From assembly GCA_008508345.1 (NCBI GenBank), contig QNGE01001709.1, positions 65,715 through 129,714 of the forward strand: 64,000 nucleotides of DNA. Reading direction: 5' to 3'. The notes beneath the pieces are model-generated. The model was not told the DNA's origin and searched no databases. It saw only the letters and a list, made by a program, of their open reading frames with translations. The translations under genes and the position numbers were made by a program. Origin of the DNA: Paragonimus westermani. Taxonomy: Eukaryota; Platyhelminthes; Trematoda; Plagiorchiida; Troglotrematidae. Shown piece after piece: positions 48,690 through 60,018 of the stretch (position 1 is the stretch's first letter; the number at the start of each line of letters is the position of its first letter).

Positions 48690-50767
48690 AGAACTCACCA
48701 GCCGCCGTGATATGGACGAAAGTTGTGGAAGCGACCGAAAGAGTTCCCGTGGCGTTGTTGAGCTAGCGCATGGTGTGGATGTATGTTCTTTATCTGTCGT
48801 ACATAATCTGCAGGTTTCACGTTTACCACTGATGAGAGTAAATGAAATGCTAAGTATCGTGATGTGTCTTACTTCTGCCTTTAGAATATATTGTCTGCAC
48901 ACTAAGCAGCACTAACCTTGCAAAACCCCGACGAAATTAATCAACTTGGTTTGAGTAAGAGTCAATAAACCAACCATATAGTTTTCTTAAGACTAAAATT
49001 GTATTAATTGTGTTGTCATAATATTAGTCATTCTGAAAGACATACTGAGCAAGTCAACAATCGCATACCTACTCGGTTTCATCTACTCAGCACTACTTCA
49101 TTTCACCCATAACTTGTAACGAGGTTAAGAAGTTTTAGGGTGAAAACAGGTTTGTTCTTTAAGTTAGTAATAAGCATTCACTGCATTTACCCGTAACGAG
49201 TCTGGCCATACAGTATTATTTTTCGTCGCTTGCCACAAAAATAACCTAGGAGAAACCATTGAACAGAGGAAAAGGAAAGCAAGCTATGGATTAAATAAGA
49301 TTAAACAGGAGCAGTGATGTAAACGCATACACGTCCTTATCTAAGGTATGCTGTTAGTTCATACAACGTTTCTGATCAGCGACCAAAAAACAGCGAGATC
49401 CCCAAGGAGGCAAGAGACACCCACCCACTTTACTCTGCAAGAGTCATAGACTCTATAAGTGCAGCCGTGTATTTGGCGGACTACCTCGTGGTTTCGGACA
49501 ACTCTGGGTGGTCGCGGTGAATGATGCCAGATGAGATAATCGCTCAAAAGATTGCTACTTGATAGGGTTCGTACATTCCATACAGCACAGCTAGGTCGGT
49601 AGAAGGGGTAGGCAGGACAGTATCGCCTCCACATTCAGTGACGGTCAGTTTAGTACCAGGAAGAAACTTCACACAAGCAGTGTCAGGATACCCAAGCGCA
49701 CCCTCCAGAATGTTGCCCACAAGAAATTTTAACAGACAGAAGGAGATAGGTAATCCATTACAAACACCATTCCAAATGGTTAAACAACTGCACATTTGTT
49801 CACAACTCCAGACTGAGAGTAAAATAATCCTATCAAATTCACTTTTTTCTGTTAAACCCTTTGTGAAGGGGACAGTCTCAATGAACATTAAGAGCAACTA
49901 GTCCCGAGATAGAATTTAAATTTAAAAAGACCATGACAGTTGGTTGCTTACAAGTGTCTATGTTTCCATAAATTTCTCAAAATAGAAATGTCACCAACGT
50001 AACAAGAATTAGGCCGGAACCTGTCTGTTCTTTACAAAACAGGCTTTCCCTTGGTTTGGTGAGTCTAAGAATGAATTGTCACTTGAAGGCGACAGAAGCG
50101 TGACTGACCCATTTGTGATTGTTACATGGGCTACGGGTCTCCTTTCTGGAAAAGTGCGCCGAACACCAAATACCTTTTCAGCCTACAAAACTGCTCCAAA
50201 GTTTTGTTACTTCAATAAATCTTTCACCACTATCATTGAAAAGTGAAGGTACGGAAAGCTATGGGTGTGGAATCTCGTCAAGTTTCAACTACTTATGCAC
50301 CAGAACCACTTTTACTTTAAACAGGAGCTATCTTGGCAGAACTCAACGACCATTCGAGTATCAACTTCTACAACACATAGTTCGAGCCAACCAAACTGTT
50401 CAGCCCACTTGCCGAGGCGTCGAGAGTGGCTCTCAAATGGACCTTCTTTTGCAAACTTGGTCTCAATAGCAAAGCAATTGCGAGCGGCAGTATGATTTGC
50501 GGCAAAATGGTTACTCCAAAATACACGACAGATTTTACCAAAGTGATGCCACCTGTAGCTGATACTATTAGGGTCGATTTGTATCCATGGTTGTGATGGA
50601 AATGACGGTCGTCATATGAGACGCTCCCTCTTACGTTAAAATACGGCACTCAAAGGAACGAGACGGTGAGAGGCACGTATTTACGACAGCCCCTCACCGT
50701 TACTCCCACGTTGTGGTCGGATTTCATGTATACTATCAAGCCGCTTCATTATCTTCACTTCAGAAGT

Positions 50768-50874
50768 ATCTTCCCCATCTCCATCTTTTTCAGTCGGAAG
50801 GCAGCGGCACAGTACCTATGAAAATATTTGTTGTATAGGAACGTGATTCAAACAAAGGACCTTTACACTGTTAA
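50768..50874 (-). repeat. Diverged repeat, copy a (pair with 51813-51934)
   Basis: Contains GGCAGCGGCACAGTACCTA and GATTCAAACAAAGGAC. The partner about 1.05 kb downstream has GGTAGCGGCACAATATCTA and GATTCAAACAAAGGAC. GATTCAAAC resembles the reverse complement of a pol III B box, so these may be 5' ends of minus-strand tRNA-like SINEs or a pseudo-LTR pair. Confidence 0.45.
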
Positions 50875-51812
50875 GAAAATAAGTCGTCTTCTAAGATGAT
50901 TATTTCTGAGTGTTTAGTATGCTTCAGAAGGTATATAAGCGCCTCATAAACTGAATTCTCGGCAATATTTGAACTGTTTGTTGCAGTGAACACCAGCACA
51001 ATAGGCGGAACGCTTTTATGGGTTGCGCTGATACACGTCACCTGGATGTACAAAGTCCGAAGTGTACATGCGACTATTCACCAGAATCTAGCCAAAGAAG
51101 CGTTGCTCTTTACATTTCTACGACCTCCCATCTCGGCTCGACTGCAAGATTCTGATTCAGTGTCACCAGAGAATCCATGGGAGATGCGCATAAATCAACA
51201 TGTATTTGGAGGTACGCTGAAATGAGTGAAGGTGTTGGAATCGTAGGTTCACGCCTCATAGATGCAGTACACACTAAACCCAAAACGTGCAAGTGCACTC
51301 CTCACAACACCTTGCTAACCCAGTCATCTGACAGCGTAGATATTAACGGTTCTAATGGTTACCAGTAACCTTGACTTCAGACAACGAACGTTAGTTGTAA
51401 GTACAGAGAAGGCGGAAACAATGAGCAGCGAAGTGGAACGGGAAACGGTTAGTGACCAAATAATGCTACAATTTGACACTTTTCAGTCATTTATGCTGAG
51501 GAGAGGGTTAACCTAAAGGACTGCACATGGAGCTTCAAAACCAAAAACTCAACAAAGAAACAAGAGGTCCATCGCCGAACTCACTGGGAGCCACCGATTG
51601 CAGAGTATGATTTGTTTGGAAGTAGGGCGGGGAGCCCATCTAGCCCAGGGGCACTGTAAACAAAACAATGCTATCTGGTTCTACCAACCGCTGTGCAATG
51701 TAGATGTAATCATATAAATTTCGAGATTGTGATCATCAAAAGCTGCTCCGCCGTGAATAATAGCGTGCTTACACTCATGGTCAGCCTCTGAGACCGAAAT
51801 GCTTTTTACTTG

Positions 51813-51934
51813 GAGGTCTTTCTCATCCCTACCTCCTTCACTTGAGAGGTAGCGGCACAATATCTAGAATAACAGTTGTATTATGTTGCACGTACACAGG
51901 AACGATTCAAACAAAGGACTCCTAGGCAGTTAAC
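51813..51934 (-). repeat. Diverged repeat, copy b
   Basis: Direct repeat of the unit at 50768-50874, with the same order of blocks and extra bases between them (GTTGCACGTACACAGG). See that entry for the interpretation. Confidence 0.45.
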
Positions 51935-52515
51935 ACTACGATGTATATACCTATGCGTGTAACTACATTTCGTTCAGCATAGCATGTGGCTCGTTTGCCA
52001 CGGTTACAATTATGTCAAAGTCCCAACCAGCAGAGTCCTTCAGAACTACGACCGTAGTCAACATTTCAATGTATCGAAATGCGTCAGGGAATTGGCAGAT
52101 AATGCGGGTATAAGCAAGGCTGGTTTTCAAGTTCACTCCAAAGTCCATTCCACTGCGTCCCATAAATACGTATTCAATCACGACATACCAGAACTGAAAC
52201 ACTGCCTGGGCGAGAGATTAACAGCATTATATTACATTCCAAGACTGGGATGTTACACTGAGGCTACTGGCATAAACAGTCGTCATTAACATGTTAGATG
52301 GCCCACGTCTGTTTTGACCGGTCCAAGCGTTGTGCATGTGCCTCGTGTGTGTCGGTTGAATCCCACTAAATAATTAAACGCATTCGCACTCGGCCGTTCC
52401 CGGCAACAGTTTAACGGATCTAGCAGTGTTTCAAACGACCGACAACGACTTCTAAAAGAGCACGTTAGCTCAATTCACTTCACTGAACGGCAAGAAGACA
52501 CTCGTTGAATGATCG

Positions 52516-54358
52516 ACGCTCCGATATATCGTCAGTATAAAACATGCACAGCTACGGAAGGTAAATTTCGGGCCAAAATGTAACTGCTTAGAAAGCTGGA
52601 TGGCGTAATCCGTTGACTTTTACACGCGCACTATTGATTGTACCTGTGCGATCAACACGGCCTCAAAAATGGTCAGAAACTTATGGTTTAGTTTCCGTGG
52701 TAATGCAGTGAGCTAATTTTCCGGGTCGATATCGCGACTGGCCTCCTGGATGAGCTTGGGGAATGATGTCACAGCGTTTCGTATTTAGTCGCACAGTTGA
52801 TTATCGGTTCGAATGGCAGGTTGAATTGATCACTTGAGGGAAGTGTTTGATCATCCACTGACCCAGACACCAGTTCGTTTTGTTGATCTGACTGTCAATG
52901 AAACTGCAAACTGATAAGCAACATGTGTGGCGCTTCTACAACGAACTCATCAAATTTACAGCAAGAGGTATGATTCAGCTGCAGAATATGTCAGCCACAC
53001 TGCAGATCGAATGTGGTGATTATCACGGTCAATTGATGGAATCTGACGATGCAATGTAGTCGTTTGATGGATACTGACCACTCATTAGCAGGCAGTACGG
53101 TTGTCAACAACCGCATCCGTACCAGACGGTCGTCGGCACAAATTCGTCGTGCTTTGTCGAGCTGCCTTTTACTCAGGACCCTTTTGCATACCACGAACTG
53201 GGGATGATCGCAAACCTCGTGCTTTTTACGTCAAATGAGAGTCCTGGCATCGTAATCATGTGCTAGGACGATTATGAAGAAAATTCACACAGTTCTGACT
53301 GATAAACCACAAATCAAACCTAACATCGCCCCTGATAACGCAGTCATAGAAGAGCAGATGAGGAAGCAAATGTCAGTAATTCATTTCTATGGAATTACCA
53401 ACACTGGGTGGATGACGTTTCCGTTAGTGCAAACGAGGATGGTTTTTTCCCGATTTCCAACCTTACGAAATTAATATATTCACACTTATCTGTTATGTGC
53501 TTATCTGTGTCCAAAGATAACTTACAGTTTCAGATCTCTTACTCACAAGGCGTCAGGATAATGTAATGCATCGTTTGACTTACCACAAAATAGGTTAGAT
53601 TGTACAATGTCTCCAGTTTCCTGACCGCACCCAAGGTTTGTAACCACAGCCTAGTTTAAGTGTCATTTGACGGGACTGATGAGTGTGCAAGAGCGGGAGG
53701 CAAGAGAAGTTGACAGCTGCGTTGCTTGTTAACGAACACCAACAGGAAACTATCCCCTAGTAGTAAGAAAAAGCTTGAAAGAAATAATTTACACAACTCA
53801 GAAGAAACGTGATTCCAATCGAAAATCCAGGTACGATTTGTCGATTGTAAAACACCGTCAGACTCCATCTACTGTATGACTGACATATTCTGCAGCTGAA
53901 TCATACCTCTTGCTGTAAATTTGATGAGTTCGTTGTAGAAGCGCCACACATGTTGCTTATCAGTTTGCAGTTTCATTGACAGTCAGATCAACAAAACGAA
54001 CTGGTGTCTGGGTCAGTGGATGATCAAACACTTCCCTCAAGTGATCAATTCAACCTGCCATTCGAACCGATAATCAACTGTGCGACTAAATACGAAACGC
54101 TGTGACATCATTCCCCAAGCTCATCCAGGAGGCCAGTCGCGATATCGACCCGGAAAATTAGCTCACTGCATTACCACGGAAACTAAACCATAAGTTTCTG
54201 ACCATTTTTGAGGCCGTGTTGATCGCACAGGTACAATCAATAGTGCGCGTGTAAAAGTCAACGGATTACGCCATCCAGCTTTCTAAGCAGTTACATTTTG
54301 GCCCGAAATTTACCTTCCGTAACTGTGCACGTTTCATACTGACGATATATCGGAACGT
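52516..54358. mobile_element. Fold-back element, 1.84 kb, with ~480-bp near-identical inverted arms
   Basis: The left arm (52516 to about 53000) and right arm (about 53874 to 54358) are reverse complements over roughly 480 bp with few differences. Shared stretches include GATCACTTGAGGGAAGTGTT and AAGCAACATGTGTGGCGCTT. Weaker similarity continues inward (GATGGAATCTGACGATG, near 53036, versus GATGGAGTCTGACGGTG, near 53868) after a 29-bp extra piece on the left. The interior contains a plus-strand Penelope-like fragment, so the arms probably act as its pseudo-LTRs. No obvious target-site duplication. Confidence 0.88.
53190..53476 (+). pseudogene. Penelope-like reverse transcriptase N-terminal fragment
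   Basis: The frame at 53274-53474 reads KKIHTVLTDKPQIKPN, then IEEQMRKQMSVIH, then a degraded TRMVFSRFPTLRN. It fits the start of Penelope-like reverse transcriptases: 'DY..K...IL.D...F', then 'TG...RLYGLPK.HK'. Just upstream, in the same frame, similarity to the DKG block is detectable but has stops. The catalytic domain is absent: the right inverted arm starts about 400 bp later. Confidence 0.55.
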
Positions 54359-55532
54359 TATAATTCACCAAGGGGTGTTAGTAAAATTCAATTTATTAGG
54401 TTCAGTCAGCTTACGCACGTCAGCACATCAATAGCAACCTGAATTCTACCACAAAATGAGCAATATAGAAGTGAACGCTTTATCACCAATTGCATGATAG
54501 TTATTGACAACAGGTATTACTGCTTCCTCGTTTATCGAACTGATGAAAGTTCGTGATTCCGAAGTGTTTTGAAGTCTCCTCGATCAACCGTCGACAGCCG
54601 TTAGGAGGTAACTAAAAAAATAAGTGATCTTAGAACTTTGCACGTTATGTCCTTAGCTGTGAGCGTCACTCGCGGTTCAGATCGATTTGGTCGTTTCATC
54701 TAGGACCATATGTCTCTCTCTATTTCCATTGTGGGCACGTGTCTACGGTTGATGTGAATGTGTAAAATGAATTTACATCAGGTTCGGATGATACTAAATA
54801 TTTCGAAAAGGAACAGTATCAAATAAGGTGAACTAGCGATAACTTTAAACTAATTAGTTCATGTTGAAACTAATTCGTGGATTATCAACTTATTTCTGCA
54901 AAGATATGCGCCGAACTGCCAGTGTCGCCTTCCAAATTTTGTAGCAAATTGTAACCAACAGATGTCGAAGACACAATGGAGAGCCGCGAGTGTCCAGAGG
55001 TGATTCACATTCACGAAAACTGAAATAAACATTACCAAAGTAGTTGGTAGCAAGCCTCGCAAATTATAGGGCCACATGTCAGCCGGCACACACTTCCCGG
55101 CCGACTTAAACGTCACCTGACCTCTTAGCCTTTGTCATTTTGCACTTATTTAATGATCGTATTAACCCGTAAAAGCAACCTGTTGAGAGGCGAACAAAAT
55201 GCCGTTGTACGAGACACCTCGCGTACGATTGCTAGCCTTTTCAAACTCACTGGGAGAAGTCGACGTTTCAAGATACTGAACAGATCAGTAAATTACGTTG
55301 GAAATACAGCACAACGAAAGGTGTGATTCTGTTTGTTTATGAATAGAAATATCAACAGACAAGTGTGTGCATTGTTAAATAAATTCCTCGAAGACACAAG
55401 CGCAGACCAATTGTTGAAGCGCTGAAGCCATTTGATATACATCAATTACCAACTACAGTAGACAAGTGATGTTCGATATGACACCGGAATCTTAGAGGTG
55501 AGGTTGTAACAACCACGTAACCAAAACTGTAC
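54359..55532. other. No gene recognised (3' flank of IBA57)
   Basis: Lies between the fold-back element and the IBA57 stop codon. Its upper part should include the IBA57 3' UTR on the minus strand; I see no perfect AATAAA in that orientation close to the stop. Confidence 0.4.
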
Positions 55533-57914
55533 CTAGTGTTTTAAACGCGGTAGCGCTACAGCCACTTCATCAGGCCACCAAGAAGGAGCATATGGTGTTA
55601 CCAAAAGTTTGAGTGCCTCGTTCGATGAATCCATCGGAAGTTCTGCAATCAAACGGGCACCCGTTGAACTGGTTGCATCAGTGAGTCGTAAAAGTGCAAT
55701 CCCAAAAATACTGGCTTCAGGAGATGCAGGGTGGTTATTGCAGAGAGCACGAAGCCAGCCAGATGGTTTTACTTTACGACTGCCTGGAGATTGATTGGCT
55801 ACAGACTGCAGATAGATTGGTGCATTGGGGAAGTGACTGAAAAGGAAACAGACCCATATACATTACGGGTAAACAAAAACGAACAAGGTACGAAACTAAA
55901 TGAAAGCTAAAACGTGTCTCAACATAGAAGGGGGTTTCAAGAAGATTGATAGTTATGATATGACGGCAAATTAACGTACCATCCAGCAACCAGCTCTTCA
56001 ATTACCGAGGTGTTTAAGAATTCCAATTGAACGGGTACAAAGCGACGACGCACAACACCAGTGAAACGAGTACGAGCAGTGAGTTCCTGACCGACGTAGC
56101 ACCCTTTAGAAAAGTCAACTCCGCCTGAGAGATCTGCATTAGCCTCCAGTGGCAAAGTCTCGCTGCTTATCAACTCTTCAGGGCCTTCGGGTAAGCCCAA
56201 ACGCCATCGTGCCAAGTTATAATAATTGATACTCAGAGGCGAGCTAGCAGCCGTAAAAATGTCGTTAGCTGTAGTCAAAAATACAAGGAAAACACCATCT
56301 TATTAGTGTCCAAATTATAGGGGTGATAGTGAAAAGTTCACGTGGTTGTTCACAAAGTATCTTCTGGTATTCACATCAGTTAATTTCCGACTACTTGCCT
56401 TCTTTTAATAGCATAATCAACTATTGCTGTTTTCTGGTTTATCCGGTGACAAAACGTAACGCCCGAACATAAATAGAATAACTGGTAAACACAGTGTGCT
56501 GGGGTGAAATATCCTCATCTAAACACGCACGAGACACTCTAATTCGATAAACGCGATAAGTCAGTCTGTCAAGTTTGCTACCTCATTGCAAAGCACCTAC
56601 AGGCACTTCACCTCCGGAGTTATTAAAGAAAAGGACGTGAGCACTGCTGATGGTCGCACAAGTGTTTGGCTCTTGTGACGAATGCTAACAGCAGATTGGT
56701 CATTTTATGCTGTCTGTCTGGACGGTTCTTAGTGGACCGGCCCTCTCAAATCTACAGCATATGCTGAGACCACCAGCCGGGTAAAACCGCGTGGTGGTCA
56801 AGCAACAACGTGATCGAGGGACCTGAAGACCTTGAGTGCTCTACTGGACAAAGTGAGTAGATGTTGCTTTCCTGCCCGGAATCATCATGATCACTGAAAT
56901 CGCTGGCTGGAGACGCTATTCGAGACGGCGGTAGTCAATGGTCTACCTGCGTTTATACCATCTCTCTTCTTCCGCTCAGACTTCTATTATTTCCTTTAAA
57001 CTATTCAGTAACGTTCCTCCAAAGATACTACACGTCACTTTTGAGGTGAGCGGCGGCCCGAGTCACAGTACATCCCGGTCAGGCTCGAAGCTGAGGATGA
57101 CGATGAGACATACACTACACTCATCCAGTCACTGTAAGGCTAAACATTCAAGCACGAGACCCTCTACACAAAAGTGATGATGATTCAGATGGAGCGAGGC
57201 AGGATGCGAAACAAGGGAACCAAGAGAGTATGAATACGGTGGTCCCGATTGGCATACGGCGGACCGAGGGGTGTAGACTATCGAAAATAGTATCTCTGAT
57301 GGATGCATTCCGTCGCATACTTTTGATTATTTTGGTTTACTGTCTATTTTTGTTCCGGCTAGGCGACTAATTTGTAAATTCCATCCGGGGACAAACACAC
57401 AACTTACTCCAAGTCTTGCTGGCTCGCCATGCTCTGCGCATTGCACCTTCCAGGGTCGATAGTAAAACATACGGTCAACGTGTTTATAGTTACACACGTG
57501 TTTTGACAATGAGAATTAGAATGTGTATAATTCTGTTGGACGTTCCCAACAATAATGATCTCATACTGGCACAGTATCGCAGTCGCCTCAATAGCAGGAT
57601 GTAAACGATTGCGGCGACCACTCTGAGAGGTCACACACTCAACTTGGGAACACCACATAGACGGTTATTCGCGGTTCGACCTTGTGCTACATGAAACACC
57701 TCGCCCACGAGTATAGTAATAATGTTTACCTTGGAATGACTAAAAATAGGCGAACGACCGACTCCTCTCAAATGGTTTTCAACTGTGTGGTATCAGCAAG
57801 ACCTCCTCTACAGCAACGGTACCCCACTCTGCTACTAATACCATTTAATTCATACTTCACTGATGTATACGCTTCTGTTCTCTGCGTAGTTTGCTCCTCA
57901 CGGTCAGCCACAAG

Positions 57915-57976
<62 letters not shown>

Positions 57977-59562
57977 CTAAGCACACCAGGTGGTGAATGA
58001 TTTATTGTGACATTTCAAATCCACACTAGGATCCGTTATCAAACAGACAAATGTGAAGAAATGAGATTATTCCGTTGCTCATCGTGTTCGTTTGTCGGTC
58101 TGTCTTCGCTCTTCTTTTGTTCTAGCGCCAACGATGCTGACGTGATGTTTCGATAATTGCGTGTGGATTAAACGAATCTTGTGAATCGGGAGCCTGCAGT
58201 ACAAGCTGTTTCCCTTTCACTTTTGTCCACGCAACCACTTTCCCGTGGTTAGTGTTGATCTCGTGATGTGTGTGCCAGTTATGGTCTACGGTCGATTCGT
58301 CACAGCGCTAATTTGTGTTCGTGCACACATGTGCGTACGAACTGTTTGACCATCTTTTTCAAACTGCTGGTCACACCTGAGACACTGAATCGCGTAGACC
58401 ACACCAGATTGCTCGTGTCTGTGGAGTTGAAATGTCATGATAGGTCACTCACTACTCAACATGCCCCCTTAAAAATTTTAAATATTCCACCTGAGCTGAA
58501 GACATTCTCAATTATGTGTACACCAATGCATGTATAGGTTGACAAGGATTCCAAGCTAATGTAGACAGGTACGTATGAGCATCACAGTTATGGAAACTAA
58601 CTGCATAGTACATAAATTGGGTTAAGCGTAAGAGCATAGAGAACTCTAAATTTACCTTGTACACCACTTCTAATTAAGACACGGCCAGACCACCCAGGAA
58701 CACCCCTAGGATCCGGGGCGTAAAAGAATAAATTGCGATTTAAAGCGGATTCGCCTGTATCTGGTTGAGTGACAGGCAGCCACGATTTAAAATCAATCAG
58801 CGGTGCACTTGAGGCCGACGGCATCGCCACCCAAACCGACAGATTGTCTTCCAACGAGAGTGCCACCTGCGAAAAAGAACGCAATGAACTGGGAGGTTAT
58901 GTTCCGTCTTCTGAATAGTGAGCTGCTTCCATGAGCATTATTAACTCACGCTGTTCATTGTCACGACTGAACGAAGAAATGAGCAAAGCTGTTGAAAAAA
59001 GACAATTCAAAGATGCACACCACGATATTCAAACGCAATCGAGTACATTAAGGAGTGTGAGATTTCGGAAAACCGATTTGTAGCTGGAACTCCACACTCT
59101 TAAAACTGATCAGTATGCAAACTAGCAACACGCGGCCATATATAATCTCTATAGAGACTTACCTTCTTGCGTAAGTTGTATTTTGAAAAATATGTGTACA
59201 GCTGGTTTGCATACCGCTTGTCAACTTCAAGCAAATAGCCCACATCATCCTCCGATTCATTTTGCAGATTGTAAACGAAAGTATCCGTCAGTATCCTACC
59301 CTTTCAAGAGAGGTAAGAATGAAATGTCTAAGGATGTCACCTTGATATTAAGTATCAAAGAGTACATAAAGCAGTTTGGTCGGGCGATCGAAAAAACGTC
59401 GTTTGTGACTAGTCCTTGAAGGAAATCAGCAGCGGACGTTCCTCGAACGCAAAGTAAAGATTTATGGCCTAGTCGTCCCATGCTCAGCATTCTTCGACAA
59501 GTTAAAATAGACAGACAAAATCTGCCAACCACGTGAGATGTCATCCACAGCACTGACGGCAT
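55533..59562 (-). CDS. IBA57: Mitochondrial iron-sulfur cluster assembly factor IBA57 (GcvT/CAF17 family), 5 exons
   Basis: Exons, 5' to 3': 59562-59341, 59300-59163, 58866-58656, 56268-55980, 55779-55533. They join in perfect phase to 368 codons plus TAG, close to the roughly 350-residue family length. IBA57 works with ISCA1/ISCA2 in the mitochondrial matrix to build [4Fe-4S] clusters for enzymes such as aconitase and lipoyl synthase. Landmarks: a basic, acid-free N terminus (residues 1-34) fitting a mitochondrial presequence; FLQGLVTND at 47-55; YLLEVD in exon 2; the family signature KGCYVGQE at 245-252 with Cys247, followed by LTARTRF; and a C-terminal APSWWP. Introns are 40, 296, 2387 and 200 bp. 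An upstream in-frame ATG at 59592 would add ten residues; 59562 is preferred because the peptide after it looks more like a targeting signal. The acceptor of the last exon (CTCCAGGCAG) was chosen because it alone keeps phase with the GGTACGT donor. Nothing suggests inactivation. Confidence 0.93.
56700..57250. other. Unassigned GC-richer insert in IBA57 intron 3
   Basis: This part of the intron differs in composition from its surroundings (for example GGTGAGCGGCGGCCCGAGTC and CCACCAGCCGGGTAAAACCG) and resembles the 3' ends of LINE copies in feel, but no coding block could be aligned by eye. Possibly a retroposon 3' fragment. Confidence 0.25.
57918..57971. repeat. (TA)27 microsatellite
   Basis: An uninterrupted 54-bp TA dinucleotide run in intron 3 of IBA57. 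It is perfectly palindromic and likely length-polymorphic; open frames translating it as repeated Tyr-Ile are artefacts. Confidence 0.98.
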
Positions 59563-60018
59563 ACAGTTGAAAGTCGGTTTCCGTTCATACAAAAATTTCC
59601 GAAAATCGCATTAAATGAAAGTTGCGTCAAGTTTGAGTAAAAGGGGACAAATAAACTTGCTAAAAATGTATATAATACGATACATTTCAGTTCGTATCGC
59701 ACAACAGTGCTCGCACTTAAGTAAGTGAGATGTCGCACCAATAAGGGATTCAAGTAGGGGTGAATTAGGGCTGTTTATGGGTAATTTAGGGTATTTTCAT
59801 TTGGACCAATAGTGCGTCGTTGGATGAAAGTATATCCAATCATTATTCGGGTTATTTATATAATATATGAAGTACATAACACAAAGGAATGGCATTCACA
59901 TTCATGAAATGTTCGTTGTACGGATAAACTCGCTCATTGTTTATCCGAACTCAAACCGCTTCAATTATTCAGGCGCGCCGCGTTCGAGTTTACGCCCAGC
60001 CTAGCGCTTCTGTTTCGT

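Larger units (their letters stand above)
48690..52515. other. No gene recognised; one diverged repeat pair
   Basis: Apart from a repeat pair at 50768-50874 and 51813-51934 (listed separately), nothing is recognised. Regions 49544-49901, 50119-50495 and 51963-52289 are open on one or both strands for 80-117 codons but read without known motifs. Confidence 0.35.

Noticed and set aside
53656..53868. Independent minus-strand gene inside the fold-back
   Set aside because: Its first part is the mirror image of the left inverted arm, so the open frame follows from the duplicated arm sequence.
57768..57986. Tyr-Ile repeat proteins
   Set aside because: Translation of the TA microsatellite.
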